A stretch of 64,000 nucleotides of DNA, taken from positions 186,001 to 250,000 of the forward strand of contig CAWFJG010000030.1 of the NCBI GenBank assembly GCA_963816065.1, written 5' to 3'. Positions 38,159 through 46,720 of the stretch are shown piece by piece (positions within the stretch are counted from its first letter, which is position 1; each line of letters opens with the position of its first letter). The translations under genes and the position numbers were made by a program. This DNA is from Roseiarcus sp963816065. GTDB lineage: Bacteria; Pseudomonadota; Alphaproteobacteria; Rhizobiales; Beijerinckiaceae. The notes under the pieces were generated by a model that saw only the letters and a list, made by a program, of their open reading frames with translations, was not told the origin of the DNA and did not search any database.

Positions 38159-38165
38159 GGACGGG

Positions 38166-38798
38166 ATGTACGAGCCGCCGCTCCACCGCGAGGACGACCT
38201 CGCCAGGCAGCACAACCTGATCAAGGCTCGCACGATCGGCCTCCTGATCAGCCATGGACCGCAAGGCTTGGTCGCCAACGCCGTGCCCTTCCTCCTCGAC
38301 CCCGCCGCATCGAAGCTCGGCACGCTCAGAGCGCATGTGGCGCGCGCCAATCCGCAATGGCGCAATCTTGCGGAGAGCCCTGAGGCGCTTGTCGTCTTCC
38401 AGGGGCCGGACCATTACGTGTCGCCGTCATGGTACCCAAGCAAGCAGGAGACGCACAAGGTGGTGCCGACCTGGAACTACGCCATGGTCCAGGCGCGCGG
38501 GTTGGCCCAGGTGATCGAGGACGGCGAATGGCTTGAGCGCCAGATCGTGGCGCTGACAGCGAAGCAGGAAGCCTCTCGCGAGCAGCATTGGGCAGTCCGC
38601 GACGCGCCACCCGATTTCGTCGCCCTTCAGCGCAAAGCGATCGTCGGGATCGAGATCGAGATCGCGGACATCAGGGGCAAGTGGAAGACGAGCCAGAACC
38701 GCAGCGCTGCCGATCGCGCCGGCGTGGTCGAGGGTCTCGAGGCGATCGGCGACGAGGCAGCGCAGACGATGGCCGAGTTGGTCAGGGATCGCCAATGA
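38166..38798 (+). CDS. PaiB-like FMN-binding negative regulator
   Basis: 210 residues of the FMN_bind_2 family. MYEPPLHREDDLARQHNLIK is the family N-terminus; AHVARANPQWRNLAESPEAL, VVFQGPDHYVSPSWYPSKQE and VVPTWNYAMVQARGLAQVIE are the flavin-pocket motifs. PaiB of Bacillus subtilis lowers expression of sporulation and protease genes, but in proteobacteria the role is unclear and a flavin-dependent enzyme is equally possible. Same strand as ispG, 7 bp downstream. Confidence 0.88.
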   Translation: MYEPPLHREDDLARQHNLIKARTIGLLISHGPQGLVANAVPFLLDPAASKLGTLRAHVARANPQWRNLAESPEALVVFQGPDHYVSPSWYPSKQETHKVVPTWNYAMVQARGLAQVIEDGEWLERQIVALTAKQEASREQHWAVRDAPPDFVALQRKAIVGIEIEIADIRGKWKTSQNRSAADRAGVVEGLEAIGDEAAQTMAELVRDRQ

Positions 38799-38845
38799 GC
38801 CGTGGCCGCCACCCTTAGCCGGCCGCTTGCCGCGCGAACGTTCGA

Positions 38846-38891
38846 TGGTGGGCGCACAAAGGCTCGAACCTTGGACCCGCGGATTAAGAGT
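38846..38891 (-). other. 3' half of a tRNA-Lys(CTT)-like gene
   Basis: On the minus strand the segment reads ACTCTTAATCCGCGGG, then a T arm CAAGG-TTCGAGC-CTTTG, then TGCGCCC and ACCA. This is the anticodon-loop-to-CCA half of a lysine tRNA with anticodon CTT. The upstream side has no matching acceptor 5' strand (GGGCGCA) or D arm, so it is not a working gene. Such halves are left where an element integrated into a tRNA gene. Confidence 0.65.
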
Positions 38892-38917
38892 TCGAATTCA
38901 GCTCTTCGCTACAGTTT

Positions 38918-39687
38918 CTAAACGCGCGCCACCCTTCGACGCGCCGCGGAAAGCTCTTTTTCCGGCGCGTTGACGGCGAAGCGCGTCAGCAGCGCTTGCA
39001 GCAGGCCGCCGGCAATCGGAGCTTTGGCGAGCGGGCCGGGAACCTGCGCAAGGCCAACGCCCCTGGATCGCTGCGCCGAGGAGCGTCGGGTAGTCGTTCG
39101 CGATAAAGGGTCCTGAGACAATGACGTCCACGGCCTCGTTGCCGCTGACAAACCACCAGGGCGCGATCGACCCGTTCGAGCGACGCAACCGCAGGCCGGC
39201 GTGGCCGCGCAAATCGACGATGTCCTCGGGCCGGCTCCGCTGGCTCAAATAATCGGGGCTACCGACGACCACGAACGGGAACGGAGGCGTGAGACGCACC
39301 GCGATCATGTCGGCCTCGATGAACTGGCCGAGCCGGATGCCGGCGTCAAATCCTGTGGCCGCGATATCGACCAGGTCTGGGTCTGCAACGATTTCCACCT
39401 CGACCTCGGGATAGGCCTTGCAGAAGGATGCGATCAGCGGCTCCAGCAGAATCGGCACGACTGCGCGCGGGGCCGTGAGGCGCAACAGCCCGGCCGGACG
39501 CTGTCCGAGGTCGCGGGCGTCCTGGCTGGCGGCAACGAGTTCGGCAAAGGCGGGCTTTCGTCCGCGACAGAAACCGTTCGCCGGCCTCCGTCAGGCCGAC
39601 GCTTCGAGTCGTGCGGATGAAGAGCGTCGCGCCGATGCGCGACTCGAGCGCACGCACAGCCTGGCTGATCGCCGAGGGCGTCACCCC
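38918..39687 (-). pseudogene. truncated, frameshifted LysR-type regulator
   Basis: Recognisable LTTR remnant. HTH half: GVTPSAISQAVRALESRIGA and TLFIRTTRSVGLTEAGERFL. Ligand domain in another frame: LRLTAPRAVVPILLEPLIAS, YPEVEVEIVADPDLVDIAAT, IAPWWFVSGNEAVDVIVSGP. C-terminus in a third frame: VGLAQVPGPLAKAPIAGGLL. Frame changes lie near 39550 and 39060. The first 25-30 residues, including the first HTH helices, are missing: homology starts at about 39687, and beyond it lies the ribosome-binding site of the divergent gene at 39731. That truncation cannot be a base-call error, so this is a true pseudogene. Confidence 0.8.
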
Positions 39688-39730
39688 AATATCGAGGCCG
39701 ACGATCCGTCTGAACTTGGAGGAATCCGCA

Positions 39731-39973
39731 ATGACCGACGTCCTTGATGACGTGCGCGACCACTCTGGCGCGACCGGACTGATCGAGCGGCTGAAGACGG
39801 CGTTCATGGCCCACGGGCTGGAGGATCAGCGGCTCGCGCCCCAGCAGACGCCGGCGCCGCAAAATCTCGGCACGGTCATGGGGCCGGATATGGCCCAGCT
39901 CGCCGCCAACCTGGGGCGAAGTCTCATGGAAGGCCGCCTCGGCGTCTTGACCGCCGTTTTCGAGGCCGACTGA
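39731..39973 (+). CDS. small hypothetical protein
   Basis: 80 residues, acidic and soluble: MTDVLDDVRDHSGATGLIER, LKTAFMAHGLEDQRLAPQQT, MGPDMAQLAANLGRSLMEGR. GGAGGA lies 7 bp upstream of the ATG. No family recognised and no membrane segment. The following membrane-protein gene starts 23 bp downstream on the same strand, so they may be co-transcribed. Confidence 0.5.
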   Translation: MTDVLDDVRDHSGATGLIERLKTAFMAHGLEDQRLAPQQTPAPQNLGTVMGPDMAQLAANLGRSLMEGRLGVLTAVFEAD

Positions 39974-39996
39974 ACCCAACCCGACAGGAGAGCCAA

Positions 39997-40520
39997 ATGG
40001 CGCCGGCGACAATCTTCCAGACCCAACTTGTTCTCGGATACGTTCCTTGGCTGCTTTGCTTTGGCGCGTATGTCTGGCCAAGGCTCGGCGCGATGGACAA
40101 GGCCGAAGCGCAACGCGCCATCGCCACTCTGCACAGCTTCCGCTTCTTCGGTCTCGTCTTCATCATACCGGGCGTGGTCGGCGCGAATTTGCCTTCGACT
40201 CCCGACTTCGCCGCCTACGGCGACTTCGCCACCGGACTGCTGGCGATTCTGGCGCTCCTCACCTTCAGGATTCGTCCGCTCTTTTGGCCGTTCGTCGTCG
40301 CCTTCAATCTCGTAGGCGCGTCGACATCCTCGTCGATTATTATCACGGCGACCGGGTCGGCCTCCCGGCCCTGGTGGGGGAACTGGGCGCCACCTATGCG
40401 ATCCCAATCCTCTACGTGCCGCTCCTGATGATCACGCACATCGCCGCATTTTATTTGCTGGCCAGTCCCCTGTCCGCGGCCGCCCCGGCTGTCGCCGGCG
40501 CCGCATCCCGGATCGGATGA
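39997..40520 (+). CDS. conserved membrane protein (frameshifted)
   Basis: About 174 residues, four hydrophobic helices: TQLVLGYVPWLLCFGAYVWP, SFRFFGLVFIIPGVVGANLP, GLLAILALLTFRIRPLFWPF and YAIPILYVPLLMITHIAAFY. The order and the motifs LHSFRFFGLVF and GELGATYAIPILYVPLLMITH occur in a family of short alphaproteobacterial membrane proteins without assigned function. One base is gained or lost near 40328 (FNLVGA|DILVDYYH). AGGAG is 7 bp upstream of the ATG. Confidence 0.75.
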
Positions 40521-40682
40521 ACCTCGAGCGGGGTCATAGACGGACGCTCAAGAAAGCGCGAATCGTGCGGGAGCCGAACAGGGTCGTAAGAACCGTCAAG
40601 GCCGAGCAATTCCGGCAGAGGATGACAACGCTTGGAAGGATCGGCAATCGATCTCCTGCCCGAAGCCCTCGATGCCGGCCCT

Positions 40683-40698
40683 TCTCCCGAACGGGAGA
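40683..40698. repeat. REP-like palindrome
   Basis: TCTCCCG-AA-CGGGAGA, 7-bp arms, in non-coding DNA between the membrane protein and the secreted-peptide gene. It resembles the CTTCTCCCG..CGGGAGAAG hairpins spread through Hyphomicrobiales genomes. Confidence 0.45.
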
Positions 40699-40713
40699 TG
40701 AGGGACATCTCAA

Positions 40714-41055
40714 TTACCGCGTCTGCTCCTCGCGGACGCTGTCGAGAGGAAACACGCCGGGGATCAGGCCTTCCGCAGCCGTCTGTCCTACCGGGGCTGC
40801 GGAAGGCGTCGGGGCGATCCGCGCCGGCGCTCGGCCGTCCAGGGCGCGGACCGGGAAATCCGTCCCGGCCTTGATGTATCCGCTGATATGGGCGCACCCT
40901 CCAGCCGAGTCGCAGGACGACCCGCGCAAACCGTCGCCCCGATCCTGAGAAAAGCCGATGCTCCCAGCCGATGCAGCGTTGACGATTAACGCTTTCAGAA
41001 GGATCGCAACCGACGCGAAGGCGCCCGCCGCCGACCGTCCGATCTTTTGCCGCAT
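40714..41055 (-). CDS. small secreted hypothetical protein
   Basis: 113 residues from ATG 41055 with GGAAG upstream. A signal peptide is likely (SAAGAFASVAILLKALIVNAASAG, read as AAGAFASVAILLKALIVNA). The mature part has a cysteine pair (SSCDSAGGCAHISGYIKAGT) and a Pro/Ala-rich tail. The surrounding frames on both strands look like noise, and this is the only one with a coherent signal peptide. No family recognised. Confidence 0.45.
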   Translation of the reverse strand: MRQKIGRSAAGAFASVAILLKALIVNAASAGSIGFSQDRGDGLRGSSCDSAGGCAHISGYIKAGTDFPVRALDGRAPARIAPTPSAAPVGQTAAEGLIPGVFPLDSVREEQTR

Positions 41056-41132
41056 TCCGACTCGCTTCCGGTTGACGGAGTCCCAGATGAGCCGACATCG
41101 TGGCGGCAAAATGGCGTTTGGCCGCATCCGCG

Positions 41133-41900
41133 TCATCCCGCCTCGCCTCGAAAATGCGGAGCTCGCCAGTCGCCGAGAGCCGCCTGGACGAGCGCCAGCG
41201 CCGCGACGGCGGCGGTGTCGGCGCGCAGCGTACGCGGACCAAGGCTCAGCCTCAGGACGCGCGGCGTCCTGAGGATCGCCGCGCGCTCGGCTTCGTCGAA
41301 ACCGCCTTCGGGGCCGATCAGGAGACCGGCGCCAGGGTCCGCCTCGGCCTTGCGCAGCGCGTCGAGCGGATCGCCTGGCGGCGCCTGCTCGTCGCAGAAC
41401 ACAAGAAGTCGCTCGGCCGGCCACGTCGCCAGCGCCCGGTCCAGCGGTTCCGGCGGCAGCGCTGTGGGGGTCCAAACGGCGCCGCATTGCTCTGCAGCCT
41501 CGATCGCGTTGGCTTCCAGGCGCTCGAGGTTGACGCGCGCGACCTGGGTGCGGCGGGTGACGACCGGACGCAGTCGGCCGGCGCCCATCTCGACCGCCTT
41601 CTGCGCCATGTAGTCGAGCCGGGCGTGCTTTATCGGCGCGAACAGGAGATCGACATCGGGCGCGGCCTCCGCCGGCCGGGTCTGGGCGATCACGGTGAGC
41701 GCCAGGCCCTTTCGGCCGGCGGCGACGATCTCGGCCGAGAACTCGCCGTCGCGCCCGTTGAAGACGAGCACTCGCGCGCCGGCCCCGAGGCGCAGCACGT
41801 TGGCGAGGTAACTCATTTGATTAGGCGGCAGCGCCAGCGCCGCGCCCGCGGCGAGGGCCGCGGCGACGTGAAGGCGGGGAGCGCGAACCTCGTTGGGCAT
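41133..41900 (-). CDS. rsmE: 16S rRNA (uracil1498-N3)-methyltransferase
   Basis: SPOUT-class methyltransferase modifying 16S U1498. 255 residues from ATG 41900. N-terminal PUA-like domain: LPPNQMSYLANVLRLGAGAR and VLVFNGRDGEFSAEIVAAGR. SPOUT knot: ARLDYMAQKAVEMGAGRLRP, LLIGPEGGFDEAERAAI and LRLSLGPRTLRADTAAVAAL, the last two forming the SAM-binding trefoil. Intact. Divergent from the DUF1223 gene with 129 bp between. Confidence 0.93.
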   Translation of the reverse strand: MPNEVRAPRLHVAAALAAGAALALPPNQMSYLANVLRLGAGARVLVFNGRDGEFSAEIVAAGRKGLALTVIAQTRPAEAAPDVDLLFAPIKHARLDYMAQKAVEMGAGRLRPVVTRRTQVARVNLERLEANAIEAAEQCGAVWTPTALPPEPLDRALATWPAERLLVFCDEQAPPGDPLDALRKAEADPGAGLLIGPEGGFDEAERAAILRTPRVLRLSLGPRTLRADTAAVAALALVQAALGDWRAPHFRGEAG

Positions 41901-42029
41901 GCGGGCTTTCGCAAGAGGAGCGTGGGCGCCTATAGCATCGACCGGCTGGCGTGCGCGACCGGTAACAAGTTTGCCGTTCGCGCGAATGGCGGGAACAGGC
42001 GTCCCTCGCCCCGAACCCGGAGCACAACC

Positions 42030-42728
42030 ATGATCCCTGGCGCCCTTCGCGCTTCGCTCGCAGCCGCAAGCCTCATCGCCTCGTCCGCCGCCTTCGCCGC
42101 GGACGCCGCGCATCCGGCCGTGGTGGAGCTGTTTCAGAGCCAGGGCTGTTCGTCCTGTCCGCCGGCCGCGGCCAATGTGCAGACGATCAGCGACCGCCCG
42201 GACGTGCTCGCCCTCGCCTTCGAGGTCGACTACTGGGATCGGCTCGGCTGGAAGGACACGTTTTCCAGTCCGGCCTGGACGGCGCGACAATATGCCTAAG
42301 CTCACGCGATGGGACGCGACGAGGTCTATACGCCTCAGGTGGTGGTCAACGGCCGGGTCGAGGGCGACGGACTCGACGCTGGCGGCCTCGGCATGCTTGT
42401 GCAGCACGGCGACCGCGGCGCGGGCGGCCCGAGCGTCGTCTTCGACGGACGGGCCGTGGCGGTCGGCCAGGGCGCCGCGCCTGCGGGAGGCGCAGACGTC
42501 TGGCTCGCCCGCTACGATCCCCGCGTCGTCGAGGTCGAGGTGAGGCGCGGCGAGAACGCCGGGCGCACTCTGCCGCACAAGGACGTGGTGCGCGACATGG
42601 TCCTCCTCGGCCACTGGATCGGGCGGTCCGCATCCTTTCCGGTTCCAGCCGGCGGCGACAGCCTCGCCGAGGCGGCGATCGTTCAGGCGGCCGGCGCCGG
42701 TCCGATCCTGGCGGCGGCGAAGCGGTAG
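42030..42728 (+). CDS. DUF1223 secreted thioredoxin-like protein with in-frame stop
   Basis: About 232 codons. Signal peptide LRASLAAASLIASSAAFAAD, then VVELFQSQGCSSCPPAAANV with the CxxC (CSSC) pair typical of DUF1223, and FEVDYWDRLGWKDTFSSPAW. A TAA at 42297-42299 interrupts RQYA-stop-AHAMGRDEVYTPQV, and the same frame continues to the end (VDGRAV.. LLGHWIGRSASFPVPAGGDS). TAC or TAT would restore the Tyr seen in relatives. As in the ABC permease, the break is a substitution. Function unknown; a periplasmic redox role is suggested by the fold. Confidence 0.85.
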
Positions 42729-42745
42729 TCGGCGTTACGCCGCGC

Positions 42746-43810
42746 TCATCCTGAGCAGAGATTCGCGGCTTTGCCAACGGATGACGGTTCGCTCGCGGTT
42801 CGAGACGGCACGACGGCGTCTTGGATAGCTTGGTCGAGGGCGTTGGCGTCGGTGAAGGTCTGGTGGGCGAGGTGATAGGCCTTCAGATCGTGCCAGACGA
42901 CCTCGATGTCGTTTAGTTCGGGGGTATATTTCGGCAGCCATTCGACGGTGAGCCAGTGCGCGCGGGCGGCAAGGGCTGCGCGTGAAAGTTTGCTGACGTG
43001 GATCGGCCCATTGTCTTCGACCAACACGACCGGCTTGGCCTGCCGTCCGGGCATCGGTCCATAAAGAGCGTCGATTTGCTCGAGATGCGCCACGAAGTCG
43101 CTGCTGCGTTTGGTCGGACTGGTATGCACGATCAGTTCGTGCGTGACATGATTAAGCGAGCCCAGCATCGCTACCTTCTTGGCTTGGCCTGGTGCCGGCA
43201 CGCGCAGATCGGCGCCGGATTTCGCCCATGCTCTGGCGAGGTAGGGATGCGTCAACGCCTCGCTCTCATCGCCATAGAGAAGAACGATGTCGCCGGCTTC
43301 GGCCTGCTGCTCGCGCAGTTGCAGGCGCAAGCCAATCCGATCGACCTCGCTGGCAATTTGGCGTCCTTTCAGCGTGTGCCGCGGCCGCCGATAACGGAAC
43401 TTTTTTTTCGCAACGCCTTGGACAGTTGCGAGCGGCTGATGCGCACGCCCTCGCGCGCCTCGATCTCCGCACGCATGCGAGCGATCGTCCAGTTGGCCGG
43501 TCGGCGACGGGTTCTTCCAGCAACGGAGCGACCACGCGCAAGGCCGTTTCACTCTTCACCGGTGGCGGACCGGGCGCGACGCTCGCCTTCAACGCGTCGG
43601 TGCCGCCGGCGGCTGAAATCGCTGCGCCACAGCCGGACCGTGTCTTCGCGCACGCTGAACGCCTCGGCGATGCGCGGACTGGTCCAACCCGAAAGCGTCA
43701 GCAGAATGGCGCGTGCCCTGTCCGCCTCGCCGCGATCACGCGAACCAGCCAGAGCCGCCAGGGCAGAGCGTTGCTCCTCGCTCGCCGTAAGCCGGGGATT
43801 TGCCGCTCAT
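42746..43810 (-). pseudogene. IS630-family transposase remnant
   Basis: The N-terminal HTH half is in pieces in different frames: MSGKSP, LTASEEQRSALAALAGSRDR, LTLSGWTSPRIAEAFSVRED, VAPGPPPVKSETALRVVAPL. The C-terminal DDE half is a long open stretch: FRYRRPRHTLKGRQIASEVD, DIVLLYGDESEALTHPYLAR, PVVLVEDNGPIHVSKLSRAA, VEWLPKYTPELNDIEVVWHD, carrying the D-D-E residues. At least three frame breaks lie before 43400 and the C-terminal tail is also shifted. I could not define inverted repeats or TA duplications. Probably a dead element. Confidence 0.85.
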
Positions 43811-44112
43811 GCCACACACCTCACGAACCAGGGTCGGCAGCGAATCGCAAAAAGCCTATTTGTTGGTTAACCAAGCGGAAGCTGCTTAGGCTTGTCGAAG
43901 GATGATCCCAGCGGACCGGCGATATTTGTGCGCTCTCGAACGTCCGTCGACACGCTTAGAACCAGGCGGTGGCCCGACCTTCAACCGCTCGCCGTTGACA
44001 CGAGCCTCTTCCGCTGGGAAGCATCTCGGATCGGCCTGATGGCGCGATCCGCGTTCGAGCGGCGTCGCGAGCGCCGGCCGCGCCGCGTTCGAGGACAGGG
44101 GGAGAGCGGGGC
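43811..44112. other. 302-bp stretch without a gene
   Basis: Lies between the IS630 remnant and the membrane patatin. No supported frame on either strand and no repeat. It presumably holds one end of the IS630 element and the patatin promoter; neither can be located. Confidence 0.35.
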
Positions 44113-46695
44113 ATGGGGGTGGGCGTCAAGGCGCTTTGGGCGATCCGCATCCTGTTCGCGTGCCGGGTCAGCGTGCTCAGCGTCGCGGCGGGCGCGCTCC
44201 TGTTTCTTGTCTCCACCCAGGCCCGCGACCTGTTCGCCGACATCGCGTTCGGAGCGTTGCCGGGAGACGCGCGGGCCTGGCTGATGTGGGCGAGCTTCTT
44301 TGCCTATCTGGTGTTCCTCTGGGCTTTTCCCGTCCACTACGCGGCGCGGCGGCTGCTCGGCGCCGACGACTGGATGGTCTCGGGCCGCCTGCGCGACGAT
44401 GTCGATGCGACGTGGCTGACGGACATCCGGAACGAGCTCGAGGGCCCGATCGACTGGATACCTCGGATTCTGGCGATGGTCCCGTTCGCAGCTGTCCTTA
44501 TTGGCCTGTCGACCGCCTATCAGGTCGTCGCCGGGACGCCGGCGCTGGCGCCGGCCCGCGCGGCCGCCAAACAGATTGCGACTCTCGCCGTCCTCGACGT
44601 CGTCCTCGGCGCCGTCTTCCTCATATTCCTCTGGCGCCGCCAAGGACTGATCCGCCAGATGTCGGACGCGTCCTCCAATGTTCTCGCGGGCGCCTATGCC
44701 GTCGTGGTGACGGCCTTCTTCGTCGCCGCCGTGGCGCGGCCGTTTCTGCCAGCCGACATCGCCCCGCGCGCCGCCATCGTGCCGGTGCTGTTTGGCGGGT
44801 TCGTCTTCATGGGAACCTGGCTCGCCTGGCTCGGCCACAGATTTTCGACGCCGATCCTGACGCTTGTGGCCGTGGGCGCGCTCGTCGTCACCGGCTTCAA
44901 CCGCCATTTCAACGATGTCCGGACGCTGCCGGCCCAGCCGGCCGAGGCCGCAGGTCGGCAGATCGAGATCGGCGACGCGGTTCGCGGCTGGATGGCGGTC
45001 AACTGCGACACGCTTGGCTGTCCGCCCGCTGTCATCATCGCGTCCGAGGGCGGGGCGAGCCGGGCCGCCTTCGCCGCCGCCACTGCGATCGGCGACCTTC
45101 TCGACCGGGCGAGCGAACTGCCCGACGCGAACGGCCGCGCGCTCGCCCCGGCCCGTCGCATCCTCGCCATCTCCGGCGTCTCGGGCGGGTCGTTCGGCGC
45201 CGCCACGATCCGGACCGCGCTCGCCGATTCGCTCGCCCGCGGGCAGGGGCCGCCGCCCTGCCAGAGGCCGACCAACGGCTGGTTCGGCGCCGATCCGTCG
45301 GCGGTGCGCTCGAGCTGGCGCGCCTGCCTGCAGGCGCTCGTCGCCGGCGACTATCTGACGCCCGCGTTCGTCGGCCTCGGCTGGCGCGACAACTTTTCGC
45401 CGCCGGGCTTTGACGGCGGCTCGCTCCTGTTCGCCGACGACCGCGCGGCGCTGATCGAGCGGGCGTGGGAGCGGCACTACGATCATGTAGTGAAGGGGGA
45501 GATCCCCGGCTTCTGGGCGCAGGTCACTCAGGACCTCGCGCCGCCGGCGGAGCCGCCCACGGGATTGCGCGCCCGGTTTGGCTTCATCGCGGAAAAGACG
45601 GTCCACGCCAACGGCTGGCTGCCGCTGCTGCTGCTCAACGCGACCTCGGTCGACAGCGGCACGCGGATCATCGCCTCGGACCTCGTCTCAACCCGTTCGG
45701 CGGCCCTGCCGCCGGGCGGCAACCCCGGCAACGCCTTCGGCCGGTTCCCGCTCTATCCCACGGCCTTCGACGTGTTCGAGATGCTGGCCCCGCCCTGCCC
45801 GCAGGAGAAAATCGTCGGACCCTCCTGCGCCGCCGCCCACGATGGCGTGAAGGACCTGCCGCTCGCGCGCACGGGCCCGGACCTCCGGCTTTCGACCGCC
45901 GCACTCCTCTCGGCGCGCTTTCCGATCATCTCGCCCGCCGGCATCCTGCGCGCGGAAGGCGAGGAAGGGATCGGCGACCGGGCGGTCGACGGCGGCTATT
46001 TCGAGAACTCGGGCCTGACCAGCGCGATGGACGTGGCGCGCGAGGTCCGTCGCCTCGGCGTCGTGCCGGTCGTGCTCTGGGTGCAGAACGATCCGCGCGT
46101 CGACCCGGCCGACCCGGCGCCGCCCGCGCCCGCCGCGAACGTCAAGGCGCCCGCCTGGGTCCCGCCGCGCGGCGCCAGCACGCCCTTCATGGGCGCGTCC
46201 GAGCCGCGCGGCCTCGAGCGGGCGTTCGGCGTGGTCCTCGCCCCGGTCACGGCCCTGACGGAGACCCGCGACGGACACGGCGCCGAGGTCGCGGCCGCTG
46301 CCCAGCGCGACCTCTGGACGCTCAATCAGGACGTGACGCCGTCCGATCCCGCGGAGGTCGGATCGAGCTATTTCGTGTTCGGGATGTTTCAGAACCCCGA
46401 TTTCAGCCCCCTCGTCGGCGAGACGCCGCCCGCCGACTGCGGCGCGCTGGCGAAGACCTGGCGCGCGGGGGTCGACGCCATGAACGACGTGTCGATGAGC
46501 TGGTGGCTGTCGCAATCCGTGCAGGCCGAGGTCGACGCCCAGCGTTGCGACCGGCGCAACCGGGCGACCCTGGCGGACCTGATGAACCGCCTGTCGCAGC
46601 GATGCCCGGTCAAGCGACGCGACCCGACCGATCCGACGCTGACTGCCGCCGTCGCCGCGCCCGGCGCGCCGGAGCGCTGCGGAGCGTCGAGGTAG
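44113..46695 (+). CDS. large membrane-anchored patatin-like protein
   Basis: 860 residues, intact. The N-terminal 270 residues hold six to seven hydrophobic helices (LFACRVSVLSVAAGALLFLV, WLMWASFFAYLVFLWAFPVH, ILAMVPFAAVLIGLSTAYQV, LDVVLGAVFLIFLWRRQG, AYAVVVTAFFVAAVARPFL, AAIVPVLFGGFVFMGTWLAW, TPILTLVAVGALVVTGF). A patatin domain follows: IIASEGGASRAAFAAATAIG (oxyanion loop, about residue 310), LAISGVSGGSFGAATIRTAL (G-x-S-x-G, about 353) and RAVDGGYFENSGLTSAMDVA (D-G-G, about 626). It is twice the size of common patatins, and both halves are clearly coding. No partner gene is coupled. A membrane phospholipase or acylhydrolase is inferred. Confidence 0.88.
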   Translation: MGVGVKALWAIRILFACRVSVLSVAAGALLFLVSTQARDLFADIAFGALPGDARAWLMWASFFAYLVFLWAFPVHYAARRLLGADDWMVSGRLRDDVDATWLTDIRNELEGPIDWIPRILAMVPFAAVLIGLSTAYQVVAGTPALAPARAAAKQIATLAVLDVVLGAVFLIFLWRRQGLIRQMSDASSNVLAGAYAVVVTAFFVAAVARPFLPADIAPRAAIVPVLFGGFVFMGTWLAWLGHRFSTPILTLVAVGALVVTGFNRHFNDVRTLPAQPAEAAGRQIEIGDAVRGWMAVNCDTLGCPPAVIIASEGGASRAAFAAATAIGDLLDRASELPDANGRALAPARRILAISGVSGGSFGAATIRTALADSLARGQGPPPCQRPTNGWFGADPSAVRSSWRACLQALVAGDYLTPAFVGLGWRDNFSPPGFDGGSLLFADDRAALIERAWERHYDHVVKGEIPGFWAQVTQDLAPPAEPPTGLRARFGFIAEKTVHANGWLPLLLLNATSVDSGTRIIASDLVSTRSAALPPGGNPGNAFGRFPLYPTAFDVFEMLAPPCPQEKIVGPSCAAAHDGVKDLPLARTGPDLRLSTAALLSARFPIISPAGILRAEGEEGIGDRAVDGGYFENSGLTSAMDVAREVRRLGVVPVVLWVQNDPRVDPADPAPPAPAANVKAPAWVPPRGASTPFMGASEPRGLERAFGVVLAPVTALTETRDGHGAEVAAAAQRDLWTLNQDVTPSDPAEVGSSYFVFGMFQNPDFSPLVGETPPADCGALAKTWRAGVDAMNDVSMSWWLSQSVQAEVDAQRCDRRNRATLADLMNRLSQRCPVKRRDPTDPTLTAAVAAPGAPERCGASR

Positions 46696-46720
46696 GGTCT
46701 TCTCTTCGCCCCGCTTGCGG

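Noticed and set aside
38846..38920. complete tRNA-Lys gene
   Set aside because: Only the anticodon-to-CCA half folds; no acceptor 5' strand or D arm can be found upstream.
40451..41487. long minus-strand frames across 40.5-41.5 kb
   Set aside because: Composition is Arg-rich noise and the right part is antisense to or out of frame with rsmE. Only the 113-residue frame with a signal peptide was kept, at low confidence.
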